From contig JAPLOL010000044.1 in the NCBI GenBank assembly GCA_026400735.1, forward strand, positions 2,501-66,500: a stretch of 64,000 nt of DNA. The letters are read 5' to 3'. The position numbers and the translations under genes were made by a program. Under the pieces are notes generated by a model that saw only the letters and a program-made list of their open reading frames with translations, did not search any database and was not told the origin of the DNA. The stretch comes from Alphaproteobacteria bacterium. GTDB taxonomy: Bacteria > Pseudomonadota > Alphaproteobacteria > Caulobacterales > Aquidulcibacteraceae. This document shows positions 8,167 to 16,562 of the stretch, piece after piece. Every line of letters starts with the position of its first letter. Position 1 is the first letter of the stretch.

Positions 8167-9702
8167 ATGCAGTCCGCGCGCGTTAAGCCTCTTGCGACGG
8201 CAAATCCCTTGCATAAGAGAATGCCGCCCGCCTGGCGGCGCGGTGCTTGGAGTTTACCGGTGGCCCTGAAGAGGATCGCGTTCGGCGTTGCGACGCTCTC
8301 GGCCGCGCGCGTGATCCAATTGGCGTCGAGCTTCGTCGCCATCCCCTTCTTGGCGCGTATGCTGACGCCAGTCGACTTCGGCTTGGCCGCACTCGCGCTC
8401 TCAATGGTGATGTTCTTCACGATGATCGGCGACGCAGGTCTTGGCCGATCGCTGGTGCGCGTGGATGCGAACGACACCGAGGCGTGGTCGAGTGCGTTCT
8501 GGGCGAGCGTGCTGCTGATGACGGCGCTCTCCGTCTTGTTCTTCCTCATTTCATGGCCGGCAGCGACCTTCTTCAACGAACCGCGCCTCGTCCCGATCAT
8601 GATGGTGCTTTCTCTCGCGCCGCTACTGATGGGGATCGCAGAGATCCCTGCAGCATCTCTACTGCAGAAAGAGAAGTTTCAGTGGCTCGCGGGGGCGGAG
8701 TTCTCTGCCGCCATAGGCGGCGTCATCGTCGCGCTGGTCGTCGCGTTCAATGGCGGCGGCGCTTGGGCGCTGGTTTGGCAACATCTAACGCAGCGCATCG
8801 TCAAAGGCGTCGTCGTTCAACTTGCCAGCCAGCTCTATCCGCGCCCGGTGCTGAACTTCGAGAAGCTCAAAGAGCACATGCGCTTCATGGTCGATACTGC
8901 GGCGTGGTCGATGACAATGTTCGTCAATCGACAGGCGGACACTCTCGTTGTGGGGAAATTCTTCGGCGCGGCGACGCTCGGCCTCTACAACATCGCCGTT
9001 CGCATCATGCAGCTGCCGGTGAGCATTCTCGGCGGCTCGCTTCACAGCGCTGTCTACCCCCGCTTCGTGAAGCTCCGCGATGACAACAAAGCGCTGCGCG
9101 AATTGGTGTTGTTCACGACGATGGCGCAAGCGGTATTCGTTTTCCCGCCAATCGCTGCCGTCGCGGCTGCGAGCCACGCCTTCTTTACGCTGCTCCTATC
9201 GGAACGGTGGCAGGCCTCCGGCGAGATTTTCACGCTGCTCGCGGGCACTGCTGCAATCCAAACCATCGTCGCGATCAATGGCTCGCTGCTGCAGGCCATC
9301 GGCCGCACAGGCACGCGCCTGCGGTTGACCGTTGAGTACGCAATCCTGTGGACGATCTCAGCGCTCGTCACCGCGCCATTCGGCATCCACGCGGTGGCGC
9401 TGGGATGTACGGTGACTTCGCTGCTCTATCTGCCGCGCCTGCTGCACCTCTATCTGCGTCCGATCGAATGTTCGCCGATGGATTTCATGCGCGTGCTTGC
9501 GGCGCCGACATTCGCCGCGGTGGTGCTGTTCATCGGCCATCGCCTGCTAATGAGCGTGATTGAAGTTGGGCTTTGGACCGAGATCGGGATCGTCATTCTG
9601 GAAACGATCGTCGCTTATGCAGCGCTCGTGCTCTTCCAGCGCCGCGAGATCATGGGGCAGATTAAGAGCGTTCGGGCACTACTCTCGCCGAGCGCGGCCT
9701 AG
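8167..9702 (+). CDS. Polysaccharide/lipopolysaccharide flippase (Wzx-like, MOP superfamily)
   Basis: 511 residues with about 12-14 membrane helices. The opening [39 protein letters not shown] is characteristic of the polysaccharide transport branch of the MOP exporters, which flip undecaprenyl-linked repeat units across the inner membrane. Divergent from the acyltransferase gene, with only 45 bases between the two starts. No glycosyltransferases are adjacent, so the glycan served (holdfast, LPS or capsule) cannot be told. Stop overlaps the convergent queF stop by 4 bases. Confidence 0.85.
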   Translation: MQSARVKPLATANPLHKRMPPAWRRGAWSLPVALKRIAFGVATLSAARVIQLASSFVAIPFLARMLTPVDFGLAALALSMVMFFTMIGDAGLGRSLVRVDANDTEAWSSAFWASVLLMTALSVLFFLISWPAATFFNEPRLVPIMMVLSLAPLLMGIAEIPAASLLQKEKFQWLAGAEFSAAIGGVIVALVVAFNGGGAWALVWQHLTQRIVKGVVVQLASQLYPRPVLNFEKLKEHMRFMVDTAAWSMTMFVNRQADTLVVGKFFGAATLGLYNIAVRIMQLPVSILGGSLHSAVYPRFVKLRDDNKALRELVLFTTMAQAVFVFPPIAAVAAASHAFFTLLLSERWQASGEIFTLLAGTAAIQTIVAINGSLLQAIGRTGTRLRLTVEYAILWTISALVTAPFGIHAVALGCTVTSLLYLPRLLHLYLRPIECSPMDFMRVLAAPTFAAVVLFIGHRLLMSVIEVGLWTEIGIVILETIVAYAALVLFQRREIMGQIKSVRALLSPSAA

Positions 9703-10148
9703 CCGCGCGAACGATACGTCGCCACGCCTTGATCCGGCAGCCACAAACCGTCGGGCGCGGCGCCAGTCTGCCAGAACACATCGATCGGCATGCCGCCGCG
9801 TGGATTCCAATAGCCGCCGATGCGCAACCACAACGGATCAATCGCTTCGACCACGCGCTTCGCAACACCGACGGTGCAATCTTCGTGAAAGGCGCCGTGG
9901 TTGCGGAAGCTCTGCAAGAAGAGCTTCAAGCTCTTCGATTCAACGATCCAATCCTTCGGCGCGTAGTCGAGCACTAACACGCCGAAATCAGGCTGCCCGG
10001 TGACGGGGCAAATGGATGTGAATTCCGGCGCTGTGAAACGCGCAAGATAAAGCGTGCCCACGTGCGGGTTCGGCGCACGATCAAGCTGGGCTTGATCAGG
10101 ACTCGCAGGAATTGCCGCTGCGTGACCGAGTTGTGTAAATTCGCTCAT
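9699..10148 (-). CDS. queF: NADPH-dependent 7-cyano-7-deazaguanine reductase (short QueF)
   Basis: 149 residues from the ATG at 10148 (a GTG two codons upstream is the alternative). The family motifs are intact: the catalytic Cys in [13 protein letters not shown] and [20 protein letters not shown]. It reduces preQ0 to preQ1 in queuosine synthesis. Length is that of the unimodular type I QueF. No other queuosine genes are nearby and I saw no preQ1 riboswitch fold upstream. Confidence 0.95.
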   Translation of the reverse strand: MSEFTQLGHAAAIPASPDQAQLDRAPNPHVGTLYLARFTAPEFTSICPVTGQPDFGVLVLDYAPKDWIVESKSLKLFLQSFRNHGAFHEDCTVGVAKRVVEAIDPLWLRIGGYWNPRGGMPIDVFWQTGAAPDGLWLPDQGVATYRSRG

Positions 10149-10193
10149 ACGCACGGCCTAACCCGCATGGGGCTGGCGCGACAAGTCCGCGAC

Positions 10194-10207
10194 TGACCGG
10201 ACGGTCA
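10194..10207. promoter_or_regulatory. Palindrome TGACCG-GA-CGGTCA, candidate operator
   Basis: Perfect 6-base arms separated by 2 bases, in the 278-base gap between queF (leftward) and a porin gene (rightward). Such short GC-rich dyads are typical of TetR-family operators, but no TetR gene is in the window. The rest of the gap holds a CTCACGG-CCT-CCGTGAG hairpin (10387-10403) in the porin leader and no further gene. Confidence 0.3.
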
Positions 10208-10426
10208 TCTTTGGCTGACGTAACGGCGCGTTTTGCATGCAACACCGCCTCAAGTTCGTGTTTCGCCCGAATTGACGCCAAGGGCCGCAAAACGCGCCGC
10301 CAAATTAGGCGACATGCGCCTGCTCAGCGCGACTTGCGCTCAACTCACTTTGCCGACGCGCACCCCTCTTCAAGCATGAAGCAGACCTCACGGCCTCCGT
10401 GAGTCTTGGAGCAAGCGGGGAAGCAA

Positions 10427-11158
10427 ATGAAGAAGAGTGCAAAGCTGTTGGGCGCGGCGGCCGTTGCGGTCGGCGCTATGTTTGCTGGCAGTGCGCCAGC
10501 GCAAGCAGACACGGACGTATCGTTCAATGTGGGACTTGCCACGGACTATCTGTTTCGCGGCATCGACCAGACCGGATATTACGATGAAGGCCAAGCGTTC
10601 GGCGGCGGCGATGCAACCAGCGGCGCCTTCTATGCTGGCGCATGGGTCAGCAACACCGGCACAAACCCGGCGCAATTTATCGAATATGATCTTTACGCGG
10701 GTTGGAAGCCGGTGGTCGGACCGGTGACGTTTGATCTTGGTCTCATCTATTACGGCTACACGGATAGCGATCTCGGCGGCAACGAATCCGATCTCAGCAC
10801 CTACGAACTGAAAGCCGGCGCCTCGTTCGCGGCGTCGGGCGTAACGTGGGGCGGCGCGGTCTATTGGACGCCGAACTTCAGCGGCGATTTCGACGGGTCC
10901 GACGACAACAGCGGCTTCTATTATGAAGTGAACGCCGCCTACACGTTCGAAAATTCCGCGACGTTGAGTGGCGCAATCGGCGCCGTCGATGTCGATGACT
11001 ACGCCATCGACGGCTACACGACCTGGAATGTCGGGGTCAGCTATCCGATCACGGAGCATCTCTCGATCGATGGGCGCTATGTAGACACGGACGACGATGC
11101 GTTCTTCTACGGCTTTGCAGGGGATCGCCTCGTCGGAACGCTAAAGGTCACGTTCTAA
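10427..11158 (+). CDS. TorF family putative porin
   Basis: 243 residues from ATG 10427, preceded by CGGGGAAG; the ATG-like codon at 10406 lacks a ribosome site. Signal peptide ends near AQA-DTD. The mature part has the TorF/TIGR02001 signature: SFNVGLATDYLFRGIDQT near the N-terminus and alternating beta strands to a C-terminal aromatic (KVTF) typical of outer-membrane barrels. Predicted outer-membrane porin of unknown substrate. A related porin follows at 11358, separated by a terminator. Confidence 0.85.
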   Translation: MKKSAKLLGAAAVAVGAMFAGSAPAQADTDVSFNVGLATDYLFRGIDQTGYYDEGQAFGGGDATSGAFYAGAWVSNTGTNPAQFIEYDLYAGWKPVVGPVTFDLGLIYYGYTDSDLGGNESDLSTYELKAGASFAASGVTWGGAVYWTPNFSGDFDGSDDNSGFYYEVNAAYTFENSATLSGAIGAVDVDDYAIDGYTTWNVGVSYPITEHLSIDGRYVDTDDDAFFYGFAGDRLVGTLKVTF

Positions 11159-11186
11159 AACAAAGAGATCACCACCCGTTCGTGAG

Positions 11187-11237
11187 ACGGCGTCGCCTCC
11201 GCGCGGCGCCGTTTTGCGTGTGGCGGCAACGCCACAC
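11187..11237 (+). terminator. Terminator after porin 1, with a second hairpin
   Basis: ACGGCG (11187) pairs with CGCCGT (11207-11212), followed by TTTT. Directly after it is a second perfect hairpin, GTGTGGCG-gcaa-CGCCACAC (11218-11237). Together they separate the two porin genes. Confidence 0.6.
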
Positions 11238-11357
11238 CGTGCCCCGCAGATCCGATTCTATCTGAACTCGTCACACTGCTTAACCAGACGTTTACGTTAC
11301 CAGGTGATTTTCCACGCTAACGCGGGACAAGCCTCGCGGCATTTAGGGGAAGTGATC

Positions 11358-12068
11358 ATGAAGAAGATCCTTGGTCTCGCCGTCCTTGCGACGGTGGCGA
11401 CTGCTGGCGTTGCAAGCGCCGAAGGCACCGTTACCGCGAACGTTCAATTGACCAGCGACTATGTCTTCCGCGGCATCTCGCTTTCGGACAACGGCCCCGC
11501 CCTTCAAGGCGGCGTCGATTACGTTGCTGACGCCTGGTATGCGGGCGTTTGGGGCTCCAACGTCACCGAAGGCCTTGAACTCGACGTGTATGCTGGCGTC
11601 ACACCGACCACCGGCCCGGTTGACTGGGACCTCGGCGTCATCGGCTACTTCTATCCGGGCGCTGACGACGACGGCGCAGAGTTCGACTATTACGAGCTCA
11701 AAGTCGGCGCGAGCCACGACTTCACCGAGCAGTTCACCGCCGGCGCGGCCGTCTACTACGCCCCGGAAAATTACGGCGACACTGGCGACGCGACCTACTG
11801 GGAAGTGAATGCGTCGTACGAGATCACCGACGCAATCGCGATCAACGGCGCCTACGGCAATCAAAACGTCGAAGAGCCTGCCGGTCCGGGCACGGAAGAC
11901 GATTACAACACGTGGAACGTCGGTGTGGGCTGGGCCATGCACGGCTTCCAGGTCGATCTGCGCTACCACGACACCGACATCGACGAAGGCACGAATATCG
12001 CCAACTACGCTTACGGCGACTCCAGCCACGACAGCGCGTTCGTGATCACGATTGGTCGCGAACTCTAG
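11358..12068 (+). CDS. TorF family putative porin, second copy
   Basis: 236 residues from ATG 11358, with AGGGGAAG upstream. Signal peptide ends near ASA-EGT. Same family as the gene before it: TANVQLTSDYVFRGISLSDN, then strand pairs containing TWNVGVGW. Compared with porin 1 it has shorter loops and ends FVITIGREL. Identity between the two copies is only partial, so the duplication is old. Acid-rich loops (DDDGAEFDYYE) face outward in the model of a barrel. Confidence 0.85.
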   Translation: MKKILGLAVLATVATAGVASAEGTVTANVQLTSDYVFRGISLSDNGPALQGGVDYVADAWYAGVWGSNVTEGLELDVYAGVTPTTGPVDWDLGVIGYFYPGADDDGAEFDYYELKVGASHDFTEQFTAGAAVYYAPENYGDTGDATYWEVNASYEITDAIAINGAYGNQNVEEPAGPGTEDDYNTWNVGVGWAMHGFQVDLRYHDTDIDEGTNIANYAYGDSSHDSAFVITIGREL

Positions 12069-12090
12069 TCACCTCATCACGATGTGAGGC

Positions 12091-12118
12091 AACGGCCGCT
12101 CTACGGAGCGGCCGTTTT
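12091..12118. terminator. Strong bidirectional terminator
   Basis: AACGGCCGCTC pairs perfectly with GAGCGGCCGTT across a TACG loop, followed by TT on the plus strand. It serves the porin gene; the stop codon of the convergent DUF998 gene lies at its loop (12101-12103). Confidence 0.85.
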
Positions 12119-12724
12119 CCTTTGTAAACCGAGATAAAGCGCACACGCGGCAATCCAGCTCAACATGCTGGCCTCAAGCACGCGCTGATAAAGGCCGACC
12201 TCTGGCGCGGTGGGATCGGCGATCCCGCTAAGCCCAACAAGCGCGCCGGCAGCGGCCACAAAGCTCAGCACGCAGAGCCACATCGCCCCTGGCCACTTCC
12301 AAGCAGCGAGCCCCAACAAGAGCAATGTCAGCGGCGCGAACAGATAGCCGGACAGACCGACCAGTTCATGCATGACTTGCGAGAGGCTCGGGTTGTCCGG
12401 CCGACAACCAAAGTCACATCGGAAGAAGGCCGACCCTACGTACCCTATCGAAAACAGAAACACGCCGATGAAACCGAGCGTCGCAAGCACAGAGCGTGGC
12501 GCGGCCATCCATCCAAAGCCGGCGAAGGCGCAAGTCAGCACGCCAATTGGAAAGAAGCCCAACCAGCTGACGTGCCAGCCATACGGCGCACCGTTAGCGC
12601 CCAGTTCGGAAATGTATTGCGCGACGTGGTCGTACCCCTCCCACGAGGCGCCGCCGATAACGACCATAGCGACGAGCCAGATGACACCCAGCAGACCGGT
12701 GATTAGCGCAAGCTTGCCGCTCAT
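12101..12724 (-). CDS. DUF998 membrane protein
   Basis: 207 residues from the ATG overlapping the HMG-CoA lyase stop (ATGA); an ATG three codons earlier is possible. Six or so membrane helices. Family features: ISELGANGAPYGW after TM1 and AFFRCDFGCRPDNPSLSQVMHE, the Cys-containing loop of DUF998 proteins. Function unknown. It is translationally coupled to the lyase gene, but no functional link is evident. Confidence 0.75.
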   Translation of the reverse strand: MSGKLALITGLLGVIWLVAMVVIGGASWEGYDHVAQYISELGANGAPYGWHVSWLGFFPIGVLTCAFAGFGWMAAPRSVLATLGFIGVFLFSIGYVGSAFFRCDFGCRPDNPSLSQVMHELVGLSGYLFAPLTLLLLGLAAWKWPGAMWLCVLSFVAAAGALVGLSGIADPTAPEVGLYQRVLEASMLSWIAACALYLGLQRKTAAP

Positions 12725-13623
12725 GCGGGCCACTTCGGTGCCCGGCTGACCATACCTGGCGTCTTGCGACCGAGCACGCCGCCGATGAACTGCGCACCCT
12801 CGATGGCGCGGTCGAGATTGACGCCAGTGTCAAAGCCCATGCGGTCGAACATGTAGAGCAAGTCCTCCGTCGGCACGTTGCCGGCGGCGCCAGGCGCAAA
12901 CGGGCAGCCGCCAATGCCGGCGAGTGACCCATCGAGCACACGTACTCCCTCTTCGACCGCGGCCACGGCGTTCGCCAGCGCGGTGTTGCGTGTATTATGA
13001 AAGTGCGCGCGCAACTGAATATGCGAAGGTGTCACTGACTTCACAGCGCGGACCCGCTCGCGCACGTCGCGTGGCGAACCCACGCCGATCGTATCCGCGA
13101 TCGCGAGTTCGAAGATGCTCTCAGCAACACAACGCCCAGCTACCTCCGCGACGCGGCTCACCGGCACTTCGCCGTCGAACGGGCAGCCGAATGCCGTCGA
13201 AATGGTCGCCGACAGACGCGCGCCGCCCGCCTTCGCGGCCGCGGCGACTTCTGGCCAAACTTTGAACGTCTCCGCAACCGTGCCGCCATTGTTGCGGATC
13301 GAGAAGCCATCGGAGGCGCAGAAGACGTAGTTGATCTCTTTCGCGCCGGCCGCAATCGCGCGCTCGACGCCGCGAAGGTTCAGCGCAAGCGCTATGAAGG
13401 TAGCGTCATCGCGCTTTGGCACACCGGCGAACACGGCGTCGCCGTCAGCCATCTGCGGCACCTTCTTCGGATTGACGAAGCTCCCCGCCTCCAATCGGCG
13501 GAACCCAGCAGCCAGAATGTGATCAATCAAAGCGAGCTTGTTTTCGGTCGAGACGATATCCGGCTCGTTCTGCAGCCCGTCGCGCGGGCTGACCTCTACC
13601 AGCTCAAGCTTTTCCTTTGTCAC
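12721..13623 (-). CDS. mvaB: Hydroxymethylglutaryl-CoA lyase
   Basis: 300 residues from GTG 13623, chosen because GGAG lies 6 bases upstream and the length fits the family; a longer frame to 13683 has no support. HMGL-like TIM barrel: EVSPRDGLQNE with the catalytic Arg-Asp, AHFHNTRN with metal-binding histidines, and the Cys-containing GCPFAPGAAGN loop. It cleaves HMG-CoA to acetoacetate and acetyl-CoA, the last step of leucine degradation. The start lies 20 bases inside the 3' end of the TRIC gene. Confidence 0.93.
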   Translation of the reverse strand: MTKEKLELVEVSPRDGLQNEPDIVSTENKLALIDHILAAGFRRLEAGSFVNPKKVPQMADGDAVFAGVPKRDDATFIALALNLRGVERAIAAGAKEINYVFCASDGFSIRNNGGTVAETFKVWPEVAAAAKAGGARLSATISTAFGCPFDGEVPVSRVAEVAGRCVAESIFELAIADTIGVGSPRDVRERVRAVKSVTPSHIQLRAHFHNTRNTALANAVAAVEEGVRVLDGSLAGIGGCPFAPGAAGNVPTEDLLYMFDRMGFDTGVNLDRAIEGAQFIGGVLGRKTPGMVSRAPKWPA

Positions 13624-14245
13624 GTTTGTCTCCGAACGCGGGCAGCGCCCAGCCATAATGTATGGCGCCGGCGCGCAATCCAAAACCCGCGACCGCGCCC
13701 GTAACCCCGGCCCAAAGCGGCGGAACCCCAGCGAATATCAGCGCCACGAAGCCAGATGCGGACAAAAGCGCGGCCGAGATAGTGATCTCGCGCTTCAGAA
13801 GCGCCGAAGGTTGTTCCGCGAGCACGTCGCGGATGACGCCGCCAAAGCACGCCGTCAGCACGCCCATGGCAATCGCCACGAAGGGGCCGACGCCGAAGGA
13901 GATGGCCTTCGCGGCGCCGATCACTGCGTAGACGGCGAGCCCCAGCGCATCGAGCCAGATCAAAGTCTTGGCGCGCTCCAAGTGCGGCGCGGCAAACCAA
14001 ACAGCGATTGCCGCGAGCAGACCGATGCCCAGATACGTTGCGTTGCCGATCCAGAAGACCGGCGCATCGATGAGCAAATCACGCAACGTTCCGCCGCCGA
14101 TGCCGGTGACAACGGCGAAAAACCAGAACGTGACAATGTCTTGCTTGTCGCGAGCGGCCGCGAGCGCGCCCGTTAGCGCGAAGACGGTAACGCCCGCATA
14201 ATCGAGCGCGGGCGGTAAAACGATGAGCGACTCAGAGCCAAACAC
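13604..14245 (-). CDS. TRIC-type cation channel / UPF0126 membrane protein
   Basis: 213 residues, about seven membrane helices arranged as two repeats. Each repeat carries the family motif G-x-G-G-x-x-R-D: GIGGGTLRDLLI near 48 and CFGGVIRDVLAE near 135. Bacterial homologs (YadS/YicG group) form trimeric monovalent-cation channels. The physiological role is unknown. It is followed by the HMG-CoA lyase gene with a 20-base overlap. Confidence 0.85.
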   Translation of the reverse strand: MFGSESLIVLPPALDYAGVTVFALTGALAAARDKQDIVTFWFFAVVTGIGGGTLRDLLIDAPVFWIGNATYLGIGLLAAIAVWFAAPHLERAKTLIWLDALGLAVYAVIGAAKAISFGVGPFVAIAMGVLTACFGGVIRDVLAEQPSALLKREITISAALLSASGFVALIFAGVPPLWAGVTGAVAGFGLRAGAIHYGWALPAFGDKRDKGKA

Positions 14246-14311
14246 GCCGCACCCTGCCGCGTTTGCGCTGAATCAGTCCACCCTAGTGGCGCCATACATG
14301 GAGGCGCCGAC

Positions 14312-14554
14312 ATGTTTTTCTCAGAGACGCTTGGTCCTGCCATCACCCGTCGCGCAGGCGCGGCGTTGTTCGAGCACGTGCAGGTCAAATTTGGTGGGCG
14401 CAAATCAGCGTCAGCCGAAGAGCTGCGCGCCATCGTCACGGAATTCATAGTCAACCATCGCATGCTGCTGAAACCCGACGCGGCAATACAATGGCTCGCC
14501 GCGAATGGCTGCTTGGCGCAGCAAGACGCGAGGACGTTCCGGCTGGCCGCTTAA
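14312..14554 (+). CDS. Small hypothetical protein (80 aa)
   Basis: 80 residues from ATG 14312, with GGAGG about 7 bases upstream, so translation is likely. Predicted helical; EELRAIVTEFIVNHRMLL...AIQWLAANGCLAQQDARTFRLAA suggests a small winged-helix-like or all-helical domain. I recognise no family. It is in a short gap between TRIC (divergent) and an alcohol dehydrogenase gene. Confidence 0.6.
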   Translation: MFFSETLGPAITRRAGAALFEHVQVKFGGRKSASAEELRAIVTEFIVNHRMLLKPDAAIQWLAANGCLAQQDARTFRLAA

Positions 14555-14591
14555 GCCTTGCCAATGCCGACACGCGCCCGATAGTAGCGCG

Positions 14592-15632
14592 ATGAAAGCT
14601 CAAGCAATGACGGCATTCGGCGAACCGCTGAAGCCGATGGATCTAACACCGCAAAAGCCCGGTCCGGGCGAAGCGCTGGTGCGCGTCACGCGCGCAGGTC
14701 TCTGCCACTCTGATCTCCATATCCACGATGGCTATTTCGACTTTGGCGACGTCCGCCAACCCGTCGCCGTGAATATGCCGGCTGTGTTGGGCCACGAGAT
14801 CGAAGGCGAAGTCGCTGAACTCGGCGACAACGCGAGCGACCCTGCTGTCGGCACGCGCGTCGCGGTCTATCCATGGCTCGGCTGCAATGCGTGCGACACG
14901 TGCCGCGCAGGCGATCAACAGCTTTGCATCGCGCTGCCACGCCGCGCGCTCGGCGTCGCGCAATGGGGCGGCATGGCCGAATACGTGCACGTGCCGTTTG
15001 CTGACGCGCTTATCCCGATCGGCGATCTCGCGCCAGGCCTTGGCGCACTCGCGATGTGCTCGGGGCTGACTGCCTACTCCGCGCTGCGCAAGATCGGCAC
15101 GCCGCCTCCCGAACAGCCTGTGGTGCTCCTCGGCATGGGCGGCGTCGGCTTGATGGCGATGGCGTTGGCAAAGAGTGTGTTGCCGAACCCAATCATCGCC
15201 GTCGACATCGACACCACTAAGCGCGAGGCCGCGTTAAAGTACGGCGCAGTCGATGCGATTGAGCCTTCCTCTGATGGCTGGAAGGAAGTTGCCGGGCGTC
15301 GCGGTGCGGCAGCGGCAGTCATCGATTTCGTTGGCGCGCCAGCGACATTCGGTTTCGGCACGGCAGCCGTGCGACGGGGCGGCAAGTACATCATCGTCGG
15401 TCTCTTTGGTGGTAAAGCTTCGCTACCGCTTGCCTCACTCCCACTGAAGCCGTTCTCTATCATCGGTTCCTATGTCGGCCGACTGGACGAAGCCCGCGAA
15501 CTCATAACGCTTTTGCGCAATGGCGCGGCGCCCGCCCCGCCGATGCACGAGCGCCCGCTTGACCAAGCGAACAGCGCCATCGACGACTTACGCGCGGGGA
15601 AAGTTCTCGGACGCGTGCTCCTGAAACCGTGA
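14592..15632 (+). CDS. Zinc-dependent alcohol dehydrogenase
   Basis: 346 residues from ATG 14592 (MKAQAM), as the frame upstream is shared with the small gene before it. MDR fold: catalytic-zinc ligands in GLCHSDLHIHDG and GHEIEGEV, a structural-zinc lobe CNACDTCRAGDQQLC, and the Rossmann glycine motif GMGGVG in the second half. Oxidises alcohols or reduces aldehydes with NAD(P); the substrate is not readable. Weak ribosome site. No operon partner. Confidence 0.88.
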   Translation: MKAQAMTAFGEPLKPMDLTPQKPGPGEALVRVTRAGLCHSDLHIHDGYFDFGDVRQPVAVNMPAVLGHEIEGEVAELGDNASDPAVGTRVAVYPWLGCNACDTCRAGDQQLCIALPRRALGVAQWGGMAEYVHVPFADALIPIGDLAPGLGALAMCSGLTAYSALRKIGTPPPEQPVVLLGMGGVGLMAMALAKSVLPNPIIAVDIDTTKREAALKYGAVDAIEPSSDGWKEVAGRRGAAAAVIDFVGAPATFGFGTAAVRRGGKYIIVGLFGGKASLPLASLPLKPFSIIGSYVGRLDEARELITLLRNGAAPAPPMHERPLDQANSAIDDLRAGKVLGRVLLKP

Positions 15633-15675
15633 GCGCTGGACTAAGCCGGGCAAACTGAGACATACCCCGGCACGT

Positions 15676-15762
15676 GCGAGCGTGGCGAAATTGGTAGACG
15701 CACCGGACTTAAAATCCGTTCGCCGCAAGGCGGTGCGGGTTCAAGTCCCGCCGCTCGCACCA
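15676..15762 (+). tRNA. tRNA-Leu (UAA)
   Basis: 87 bases including an encoded CCA. The acceptor stem GCGAGCG pairs with CGCTCGC, the T arm reads GCGGGTTCAAGTCCCGC, and the long variable arm (CGCCGCAAGGCG) is typical of a class II tRNA. The anticodon loop CTTAAAA gives anticodon TAA. The 3' end is 4 bases from the stop codon of the borosin methyltransferase gene on the opposite strand. Confidence 0.95.
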
Positions 15763-15766
15763 TTCC

Positions 15767-16552
15767 TCAGGCCGCCGCGAGGCGTGCTTCGATCAAAGCA
15801 AGCCGTTGCGGCGACGCCTTTGCCTCGCCGACCGGCGGCACTATCAAAGTAGATTCCTGCGTGATCTCCGCTTCGGCCAATCGGCTAAGCGGCAACGTCT
15901 GCACCTGCGGCTCACCAATCGGCAGCGTGGCCGCGCCGTACACTTTGACCTGATGGTCGGCTGGATAGTCCTCCATCAGGACTTCCGCGAGCAACGCTAT
16001 GCGGCGCGGATCGGACTCGAACACGCGCAACGTCCGATCTCCGACTAGCGCAATCTGCCAAAGAATGAGCACCGCGGTGGGATCGAATTTGCGAGCGTTG
16101 ATGACGAAGTCCGTCGCCTCAAAACTCTGACAACCCAGCCAACCTGGATCGAAACCGAGATCCGCAAAGATGCAAGCGTCGGCGGATACTGCGGGCAGCA
16201 TCTCCGCTTCGAACCCTTCCTCGCGCGCGCGCCGCACACTTTCATGCGACGGGTACACATAGACGCCCGGGTGTCCGTAGAAGGCCGCGCACACACGCTT
16301 CCCCGCCCTCACGGCTCCAAGAATGGTCTCGATCATGCTCTCATATGTATCACTGCGCGCGCGATCACGGCCGTAGAGGTGCTGAAGCGAGACTACGTTT
16401 TGATTGAGCGACAGCAGGAAACTTTGCGCGAGCCGATCGCCGACGACCTCAAATACAATATCGGCTGACTCAATATGATAGCGCGCTTCGATCGTGCACT
16501 GGTTTGCGATTTTGATGCCCGTCCCGACCACCACTAAGCTTCCACGCGCCAT
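15767..16552 (-). CDS. Split-borosin peptide alpha-N-methyltransferase
   Basis: 261 residues, a SAM-dependent tetrapyrrole-methylase fold. The start GSLVVVGTGIK, then YGHPGVYVYPSH (92 on), then LPAVSADACIFADLGFDP and GCQSFEATDF follow OphMA and SonM, which methylate peptide backbone nitrogens. The residues reported as catalytic in OphMA (Tyr66, Arg72, Tyr76, Tyr98) match Tyr60, Arg66, Tyr70 and Tyr92 with identical spacing. Unlike fungal OphMA there is no fused core peptide, so this is the split type acting on a separate precursor, encoded at 19346-19570. It is the last gene of a five-gene operon, 10 bases after the cyclase gene. Confidence 0.88.
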   Translation of the reverse strand: MARGSLVVVGTGIKIANQCTIEARYHIESADIVFEVVGDRLAQSFLLSLNQNVVSLQHLYGRDRARSDTYESMIETILGAVRAGKRVCAAFYGHPGVYVYPSHESVRRAREEGFEAEMLPAVSADACIFADLGFDPGWLGCQSFEATDFVINARKFDPTAVLILWQIALVGDRTLRVFESDPRRIALLAEVLMEDYPADHQVKVYGAATLPIGEPQVQTLPLSRLAEAEITQESTLIVPPVGEAKASPQRLALIEARLAAA

Positions 16553-16562
16553 ATCTCACACC

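Noticed and set aside
10149-10426. preQ1 riboswitch before queF
   Set aside because: No preQ1-type pseudoknot elements (short hairpin plus A-rich tail) could be seen on the minus strand.
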